Assembly: GCA_965249175.1 (NCBI GenBank)
Contig: OZ252227.1
Coordinates: 5,084,001 to 5,148,000, forward strand
DNA length: 64,000 nucleotides
DNA from: CAZYFH01 sp965249175
GTDB taxonomy: Bacteria; Acidobacteriota; Vicinamibacteria; Vicinamibacterales; UBA8438
Reading direction: 5' to 3'
Shown: piece by piece, positions 58,562-64,000 of the stretch
How the letters are laid out: each line of letters begins with the position of its first letter
How positions within the stretch are numbered: position 1 is the stretch's first letter
Translations under genes and position numbers: made by a program
The notes under the pieces: model-generated
What the model was told of the DNA's origin: nothing
Databases searched by the model: none
What the model saw: the letters and a program-made list of their open reading frames with translations, nothing else

Positions 58562-60095
58562 GGGACCGGCGGGGGGAGTTGCGATGCAACACACACGGAA
58601 GCTGCTCGACTGGATCGGCGCCTTGACGGTGACGCAGGGGCGGTTCGCCGGGCAGCCGTTCGTCGTGCTCCCGTGGCAGCGGCGATTCCTCCGGGGCGCG
58701 TTCGCGGACGGCGTCTCGAGCGCGGCCGTGTCGATGGGCCGGGGCAACGGCAAGTCGGCGTTTACGGCGGCGATTGTGACGGCGGCCATTGCGGGACCAT
58801 TGGCGCGGGCGCGCGCCGACGTGGTGTGCGTGGCGTCGAGCTTCACGCAGGCGCGGATCATCTACGAGCACACCCTGGCGTTCCTGCAGCCGTGGATCGA
58901 GACCGAGCCGTCCCGGTGGCGGATTCAGGATTCGGCGAACCGGGCGGTCATCGAGGATCGGCACACCGGGACGCGCGTCCGGTGCATCGGATCGGACCCG
59001 AGGCGGGCGCATGGCCTGGCTCCGTTGCTGGTGCTCGCGGACGAACCGGCGCAGTGGCCGGTAAACATCTCGGAGCGGATGCGGGCCGCGCTCGACACGG
59101 CGCTCGGGAAGATCCCGCAGAGCCGGTTCATCGCGCTCGGGACCCGCCCGGCCGACGAAGGGCATTGGTTCTCTGTGCTGCTCCGGGGCGGACCGGGCAT
59201 CTACCGCCAGTGTCACGCGGCCAGACGCGACGATCCGCCGTTCAGGAAACAGACATGGCGGCGAGCGAATCCGTCCTTGCCGCTGATGCCGGATCTTGAA
59301 GCGGCGATTCGGACGGAAGCCACACGGGCGACGCGGGACTCGGCGCTGCTCCCGGCGTTTCAGGCGCTTCGGTTGAACTTGGGCACCTCGGACACCGAAC
59401 GGGCGGCGCTGCTGTCGGCCGGAACCTGGGAGCGGATCGAGGGTGACGACGCGGCGCGGATGGGACCGTGCATCTGGGGCATCGACGCAGGGGCGACGGC
59501 GGCCATGACCGCGTGCGCCGCGTTCTGGCCCGACACCGGCCGCGTGGAGACCGTCGCCGCGTTTCCGAGTGACCCGTCGTTAGCCGACCGAGGACTGCGG
59601 GATGGCGTGGGGGATCTGTACGCGGACATGGCGGTGCGTGGCGAACTCGTCACGCTCGGCGGGCACGTCGTACCGCTCGACGCCTTCCTGCGCGTCGCGC
59701 GGGATCGGTTCGACACGCCGACGGCGATTGTGGCGGATCGCTGGAGAGACGGCGAGTTGCGGGATGCGCTGGACGCGGCCGGGATTCCCCGCTGCGCCTT
59801 TCTCTTGCGGGGCCAAGGTTTCAAGGATGGGGCGGAAGATGTCCGGGCGTTTCGGACGGCGTGCTTAACCGGCCGCGTCACACCTATCGTGTCGCTGCTC
59901 TTGCGGGCGGCCATGCGCGAAGCGACGGTGATTGCCGATCCGGCTGGCAACGAGAAGTTGGCGAAGGCCACCGAAGGCGGGCGACGGTTCCGCGCGAAGG
60001 ATGACGCCGCGGCAGCGGCGATTCTCGCCGTCAGCGCCGGCGTCCGACACGAACGCCCGAGACCCTCGCGCGGCGTGTATCTGGGCGTCGCGTAA
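58515..60095 (+). CDS. terL: second terminase large subunit
   Basis: 526 residues from GTG 58515, or about 503 from ATG 58584. Walker A is SMGRGNGKSAFTAAIVTAAI (GRGNGKS at 75-81), Walker B LLVLADEPAQW. The nuclease domain begins CIWGIDAGATAAMTACAAFW and includes AIVADRWRDGELRDALDAAG and FRAKDDAAAAAILAVSAGVR. It is not a close relative of the first TerL. The extra N-terminal residues (FRGPLSGLPVSRKGPAGG) look like the start of a small terminase fused on. No separate small subunit is visible. Confidence 0.93.
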   Translation: MAGFRGPLSGLPVSRKGPAGGVAMQHTRKLLDWIGALTVTQGRFAGQPFVVLPWQRRFLRGAFADGVSSAAVSMGRGNGKSAFTAAIVTAAIAGPLARARADVVCVASSFTQARIIYEHTLAFLQPWIETEPSRWRIQDSANRAVIEDRHTGTRVRCIGSDPRRAHGLAPLLVLADEPAQWPVNISERMRAALDTALGKIPQSRFIALGTRPADEGHWFSVLLRGGPGIYRQCHAARRDDPPFRKQTWRRANPSLPLMPDLEAAIRTEATRATRDSALLPAFQALRLNLGTSDTERAALLSAGTWERIEGDDAARMGPCIWGIDAGATAAMTACAAFWPDTGRVETVAAFPSDPSLADRGLRDGVGDLYADMAVRGELVTLGGHVVPLDAFLRVARDRFDTPTAIVADRWRDGELRDALDAAGIPRCAFLLRGQGFKDGAEDVRAFRTACLTGRVTPIVSLLLRAAMREATVIADPAGNEKLAKATEGGRRFRAKDDAAAAAILAVSAGVRHERPRPSRGVYLGVA

Positions 60096-60376
60096 TGGCA
60101 GGGCGACGGGGACGGACGGTGTATCGAGATCGGCGCTGGGCGCATGTGCGATCCGTCGCGCTGGTGCGCTCGGGGTATCGGTGCCAGACCTGCGGCGGTG
60201 TGGGTCGGTTGGAAGTGCATCATCGTCGGTCGCTCGCGTTGGGTGGTTCGGCCTTCGACGTGGGGAATCTGGAGGTGCGCTGTCGGCGGTGTCACCACGG
60301 GGCGCATCATCCGCCACGCCGAACGCCATCATGGGATCGGTTGGTGACCGCATTGATGGAAGGAGCAGAGACATGA
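60095..60376 (+). CDS. HNH endonuclease of the second module
   Basis: 93 residues: RDRRWAHVRSVALVRSGYRC, QTCGGVGRLEVHHRRSLALG and NLEVRCRRCHHGAHHP give a full HNH nuclease. It starts one base into the terL stop (TAATG) and overlaps the capsid start. Probably works with TerL at a cos-type site. Confidence 0.9.
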   Translation: MAGRRGRTVYRDRRWAHVRSVALVRSGYRCQTCGGVGRLEVHHRRSLALGGSAFDVGNLEVRCRRCHHGAHHPPRRTPSWDRLVTALMEGAET

Positions 60377-61614
60377 CGAATGGACAGAAGTTACAACTGC
60401 GGTTGAGCGAGATCCGGCAGACGTTGAATGACCTGTCGGGACTCGACACGCCAACGGATGCGCAGCGCGGCGAGATGGACGCCTTGACGACCGAGTACCG
60501 CGCGAAGGAAACCCAGTGGCGGGCGGCCACCATTGCCGAGGCCGACGCGCCGGAGCCGCGCGCCGAGGATGGCGAGGACACCGAGCGGCGCGCCCTCGTC
60601 GAACGGGCCGAACTGCGGGCCTACTTGCACGAGGCGGCGACGGGCCGCGCCGTCACGGGGGCCGAGCACGAGCTGCGCGCGGCCATCTTTGGCGAACACG
60701 CCCGCGAGGGACTCGTGCCGTGGGAGGCGCTGCTGCCCCGGCACGACGAACAGCGGGCGGACACCGCGACGACGGCCCCGACGGACGTGGGGGCCTCGCA
60801 AGCGAGCATTCTCGGCCAGGTGTTTGCGGACACGGCGGCCAGCTATCTCGGCGTCAGCCTGCCGCAGGTCGGGATCGGCGAAGTCAATTACCCAGTGCTC
60901 TCGGCCGGCGTGTCGCCTGAGATGAAGAGCAAGGGCGCAGCGAAGGATGCCGAGGCGGCGACGATCTCGGCGACGGTGCTCGAACCACGTCGGCTCACCG
61001 CGCGGTATCTGTTTTCAATCGAAGACACAGCGCGGCTGCGCGGCATGGAAGAGGCGCTGAGACGGGATCTGAGCGGGGCGCTCGGGGAGAAGGTGGACGA
61101 TCAAATCCTGAATGGGAACGGCACGGCCCCGCACGTCAGCGGGTTTCTGAGCGCGCTCACGGCCCCGACGGCCCCGACGGCGGTGGCCACCTTCGCGGAC
61201 TTCGTCGGCGCGGCGAGTCGGGCGGTGGATGGCCGCTATGCGCGCAACCTGACGGGTGTGAAGACGCTCGTCGGGGCCGCGACGTACGCCCTCGCCGGCA
61301 CGCTCATGAACACGTCGGGTGACGTGGCGCTCTCCGACTACGGATCGCGCGCAGCGGCGGCTTCATCACCTCCGCGCTCATTCCGGCCCCGCCGGCGAGT
61401 GGCACCGGGGGCCAACATCCAAGCGGCGATCGTCTACCGGGCGGCCCGGGGCGCGGGCTCGGCCGTCGCGCCGGTATGGCAAGGACTCGAACTCATCCAC
61501 GATCGGTTTACGCATGCGGGGAAAGGCCAAATCGCTCTCACGGCCGTCATGCTGTGGGCCTTCAGCATCCTGCGGACGGACGCCTACGTGCGGCGCGCGT
61601 TCAAGGTGGCGTAA
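60373..61614 (+). CDS. second major capsid protein (HK97 fold), with a short out-of-frame segment
   Basis: 413 residues. N-terminal scaffold-like region LQLRLSEIRQTLNDLSGLDT; shell region SYLGVSLPQVGIGEVNYPVL, TARYLFSIEDTARLRGMEEA, EKVDDQILNGNGTAPHVSGF and GQIALTAVMLWAFSILRTDA. Between 61345 and 61412 about 21 codons read GSRAAAASSPPRSFRPRRRV, while the neighbouring frame gives the expected RSGGFITSALIPAPPASGTG. Two opposite frameshifts that cancel are the simplest reading. Confidence 0.88.
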   Translation: MTNGQKLQLRLSEIRQTLNDLSGLDTPTDAQRGEMDALTTEYRAKETQWRAATIAEADAPEPRAEDGEDTERRALVERAELRAYLHEAATGRAVTGAEHELRAAIFGEHAREGLVPWEALLPRHDEQRADTATTAPTDVGASQASILGQVFADTAASYLGVSLPQVGIGEVNYPVLSAGVSPEMKSKGAAKDAEAATISATVLEPRRLTARYLFSIEDTARLRGMEEALRRDLSGALGEKVDDQILNGNGTAPHVSGFLSALTAPTAPTAVATFADFVGAASRAVDGRYARNLTGVKTLVGAATYALAGTLMNTSGDVALSDYGSRAAAASSPPRSFRPRRRVAPGANIQAAIVYRAARGAGSAVAPVWQGLELIHDRFTHAGKGQIALTAVMLWAFSILRTDAYVRRAFKVA

Positions 61615-62141
61615 TGCTCGACGAGTATCGCTTTAGCGTGGTCGAGTGGCGCGCGAGTGCCACCGGCCCCGGCCGTGTCGACGGGATCGCCATTCGTTAC
61701 GGCGACGAAGCGACGTTGCCGGGCTTTCGGGAACGGTTCGAGGCCGGTGCGTTCGGCGACGTGGCGGCGCTCGACGTGATCGCCAACCTGCACCATCAAC
61801 GCGACCGGCCACTCGCCCGGACCGGCGGGGGCGGGTTGACGTTCACTGACGAGGCGACGGCGCTCAGGGCGGGGCTCGACTTGCCGGCGACACGAGACGG
61901 TGAGGATGCGGCCGCCCTGTTGCGCCGGGGGGTGTTGCGGGGATTCTCGCTCGAATTTCGCGTCGACGCGGAACGCTTCGAGGGCGGCGTCCGGATCGTG
62001 GAGCGTGCCTCGTTGCGGGGGCTGGCCGTGGTGGATCGCCCCGCGTACGGCGACTCGCTCGCGGCGATTGCCGAACGCGCGGCGGCGGCCAGGCAGGTGA
62101 TGACCAGGAACCACCTGCAACGGAGGCGGGTATGGCTCTAA
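61614..62141 (+). CDS. prohead protease (HK97 gp4/S78-like)
   Basis: 175 residues: GIAIRYGDEATLPGFRERFE, NLHHQRDRPLARTGGGGLTF (catalytic His region), RGVLRGFSLEFRVDAERFEG (Ser in GFSLEF) and LRGLAVVDRPAYGDSLAAI. It is of a different fold from the ClpP-type protease of the first module. It follows the capsid gene rather than preceding it. ATG 61614. Confidence 0.92.
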   Translation: MLDEYRFSVVEWRASATGPGRVDGIAIRYGDEATLPGFRERFEAGAFGDVAALDVIANLHHQRDRPLARTGGGGLTFTDEATALRAGLDLPATRDGEDAAALLRRGVLRGFSLEFRVDAERFEGGVRIVERASLRGLAVVDRPAYGDSLAAIAERAAAARQVMTRNHLQRRRVWL

Positions 62142-62461
62142 CGGCGGCCGCGGCCGCCGTCGGTCTGCGTCTGGTAACGGCCGAGACGGACTACACCGGC
62201 TCGGTGTACGAAGCCACGCTCCCACGGCTCTTGCGCGTCGCCACCTTGATGGTGGACACCTACGCGCCCGACGCGCCGGATGACGTCAAGGACGAAGCGA
62301 TCCTGCGGCTCATGGGCTGGGTGTTCGACGCCGGCGCGTTCGATGCCGGGGAACTGGGCGGTCGGCCGGCCATCAATAGCGCGGGCGCGGTGCTGAAGTC
62401 GGGCGCGGCCAGTCTGCTGAAACCGTGGCGCGTGCCTCGGGCGGGAGCCTGCGATGCGTGA
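62132..62461 (+). CDS. head-tail connector of the second module
   Basis: 109 residues: YTGSVYEATLPRLLRVATLM, DDVKDEAILRLMGWVFDAGA and SGAASLLKPWRVPRAG, matching the gp6-like/phage connector family. Overlaps the protease gene by 10 bases and the next gene by 8. Confidence 0.8.
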   Translation: MALTAAAAAVGLRLVTAETDYTGSVYEATLPRLLRVATLMVDTYAPDAPDDVKDEAILRLMGWVFDAGAFDAGELGGRPAINSAGAVLKSGAASLLKPWRVPRAGACDA

Positions 62462-62765
62462 GCGCGTAATCGAGATCCAGCGCCTGACCCCGACGACGCC
62501 GGACGCGTTGGGTCGGCCGCGCACGACGTGGACGACCGAAGCCGAGACGTTCGCGGCCATTGGGGCGCAGTCGGGCCGGGAGTTCTTTGACGCCCCGCAG
62601 ATTACCGCGCAGCAGCGGATCGTGTTCCGGCTCCGCTACCGGCCGGGGATCACGGTGCTCGATCGGATCGCGTGGGACGGGCGGTTGTGGAACATTCACG
62701 CGGTCATTGACGAACGCGGCGCGCACCGCTGGCTGCAATTGCATACGACGGAGATCACCCAGTAG
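62454..62765 (+). CDS. head-closure protein of the second module
   Basis: 103 residues: EIQRLTPTTPDALGRPRTTW, AAIGAQSGREFFDAPQITAQ and FRLRYRPGITVLDRIAWDGR with LWNIHAVIDERGAHRWLQLH. It is clearly homologous to the protein at 56919-57239 (shared R-F-R-Y-x-x-G-I, IHAVxDExGxHRWxxLHT), the one point where the two modules are visibly related. Confidence 0.9.
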   Translation: MRERVIEIQRLTPTTPDALGRPRTTWTTEAETFAAIGAQSGREFFDAPQITAQQRIVFRLRYRPGITVLDRIAWDGRLWNIHAVIDERGAHRWLQLHTTEITQ

Positions 62766-62767
62766 TC

Positions 62768-63811
62768 ATGTGGCCCTTCTCTCGCACCGAACGGCGGCAG
62801 GCGTCCTACACCGATGGGGTCGTGGCGGCGATCCTGGCCCGCGCCACGGGCACCCACGCGGACCCCACCGCGACGGCGGCGGTGGAAGCGGCCGCTGGCG
62901 CACTCAGTCGCACGTTCGCCTCAGCGGACGTGTCGCCGATGACCTCAGCCACCCGAGCCGTGACGCCAGACGTACTCGCGCAGATCGGCCGGGCGTTGAT
63001 CGTGCACGGCGAGATCGTGTACGTCATCGACGTACGCGAGGGCCGGGTGTCTCTCTCCCCGGCCAGGTCATGGGACGTGACCGGCGCGGCCGATCCCGCC
63101 TCGTGGCGGTACCGCTGTGATCTGGCCGGGCCGTCGGGATCACTCACCGTCTCGCGTTCAACCGACAGTGTGATTCACTGCCGCTACAGCGTGGACTCCG
63201 CGCGGCCGTGGCACGGCGTTGGTCCCCTTGAGCGGGCGCGACTCTCGGGCCGCCTGAGCGCTGAACTCGAAGCCGCGCTCGGCGACGAAGCGAGCGGCAC
63301 GCGCGGGCATCTGCTCCCGGTACCGACTGACGGGCAGGACGATACCGTGTCGGAGCTGCGGCGCGACATTGGGTCGCTCCGGGGCAAGACGGCGTTGGTC
63401 GAAACGACAGCGGTGGCGTGGGGCGACGGGCGACAGATGGCCCCACGTAGCGACTACGAGCCGAAACGCATCGGGGCGAATCCGCCCGCGTCGTTGGCGA
63501 CCTTGCGCTCCGACGCGGCACTCGCCGTGTTGTCGGCCTGCGGGGTCCCGGTCGAACTCGTCACGCCGGGCGACGGGACCGGGCAGCGCGAAGCCTGGCG
63601 GCGGTTCCTGTATGGCACCGTCCAGCCGCTCGCTGCGTGCGTCGCTGCGGAACTCGGCGCGAAGCTCGACGCCCCGACACTCACGCTCACGTTCGACAAG
63701 CTGTTCGCGTCCGATCTGTCGGGCCGTGCGCGGGCGTTTCAGTCGCTGGTCGGCGGGGGGATGTCCGTGGACCAAGCGGCGACGCTGGCCGGGCTGCTGG
63801 TGATTGACTAA
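62768..63811 (+). CDS. portal protein of the second module
   Basis: 347 residues: MWPFSRTERRQASYTDGVVA, AILARATGTHADPTATAAVE, LAQIGRALIVHGEIVYVIDV and SVDSARPWHGVGPLERARLS, with AVLSACGVPVELVTPGDGTG near the end. It belongs to a shorter portal family than the first one. Here it is the last structural gene, after capsid and connectors, an inverted order compared with HK97. Confidence 0.85.
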   Translation: MWPFSRTERRQASYTDGVVAAILARATGTHADPTATAAVEAAAGALSRTFASADVSPMTSATRAVTPDVLAQIGRALIVHGEIVYVIDVREGRVSLSPARSWDVTGAADPASWRYRCDLAGPSGSLTVSRSTDSVIHCRYSVDSARPWHGVGPLERARLSGRLSAELEAALGDEASGTRGHLLPVPTDGQDDTVSELRRDIGSLRGKTALVETTAVAWGDGRQMAPRSDYEPKRIGANPPASLATLRSDAALAVLSACGVPVELVTPGDGTGQREAWRRFLYGTVQPLAACVAAELGAKLDAPTLTLTFDKLFASDLSGRARAFQSLVGGGMSVDQAATLAGLLVID

Positions 63812-63875
63812 GGGAGCAGGAACCCCTGCCCACATTCTGCGATGCCGTGATTCATAATCGACAGGAACAAGACCG

Positions 63876-64000
63876 ATGACGACGACACTCATTAAGCTCC
63901 ACGAAGTCACGCGGATCACCGCGTTGTCCCGCTCGACGATCTATCAGGCCATTCATGACGGTCGGTTCCCGAAGCCGCTCAAGACCGGGGCGCGTGGCGT
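63876..64000 (+). CDS. AlpA-type regulator (cut by window edge)
   Basis: From ATG 63876, with ACAGGAAC upstream, the reading is TLIKLHEVTRITALSRSTIY and QAIHDGRFPKPLKTGARG, the MerR-like winged helix of AlpA proteins that control excision or expression of satellites and cryptic prophages. The frame runs off the window. It suggests that the module to its left belongs to an integrative element with its own control region. Confidence 0.88.
   Translation, partial: MTTTLIKLHEVTRITALSRSTIYQAIHDGRFPKPLKTGARG

Overview
The window is high-GC bacterial DNA. The chromosomal genes (holB-ricT-pdxA-smpB in one operon, plus gmhB and nucleotide-sugar genes) and the codon use suggest a Gram-negative soil-type bacterium, perhaps an acidobacterium of the Vicinamibacteria kind. 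That assignment is inference; there is no rRNA here to settle it.

Left third (1-23.3 kb): a surface-polysaccharide locus with a housekeeping operon inside it. The first 6.2 kb is an insertion-sequence graveyard (IS21 end, intact IS1182-like element, IS701-type element, IS256- and IS630-type remnants) next to a broken glycosyltransferase and a broken methyltransferase. Then come gmd, a frameshifted nucleotide-sugar dehydrogenase, an FAD oxidoreductase, a decayed partial copy of rfbD, a flippase-like membrane protein, rfbD, smpB, pdxA, ricT and holB (minus strand), then a plus-strand sugar cluster (methyltransferase pseudogene, glycosyltransferase, epimerase with an in-frame stop, PLP aminotransferase). 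From 19.4 to 22.7 kb lies a rearranged stretch built from duplicated pieces of gmhB and holB and two truncated membrane glycosyltransferases, followed by an intact GT2 gene and gmhB. Housekeeping genes are intact while many polysaccharide genes carry frameshifts or stops.

Right two thirds (23.4-58.4 kb): a prophage beside a tRNA-Asp gene. On the minus strand are integrase, a secreted small protein, a RelE/XRE toxin-antitoxin pair, accessory genes and a CI-like LexA/S24 repressor. The plus strand starts at a Cro-like gene and carries an early module (DNA methyltransferases, recombinase Bet, a replication protein, a PD-(D/E)XK nuclease), a second toxin-antitoxin pair, a cargo of four exported or hydrolytic proteins, lysis genes (GH108 endolysin, holin), HNH, small terminase, a ParB-type methyltransferase, large terminase, portal, ClpP-type protease, capsid and head-tail connectors. 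Between portal and protease sits an insert: two zinc-ribbon paralogues, a HigBA pair, and an IS256 element that splits a phage gene and is itself split by an IS1182-like element identical to the copy at 29.4 kb.

At about 58.44 kb the first head-tail module stops inside a DUF3168-like gene and a second, unrelated packaging and head module begins: large terminase, HNH, capsid, S78 prohead protease, connector, head-closure protein and portal, then an AlpA-type regulator running off the window. No tail gene is present. Two head modules back to back, the second ending in AlpA, suggest a capsid-forming satellite-like element beside or inside the prophage; this is the most interesting feature of the window.
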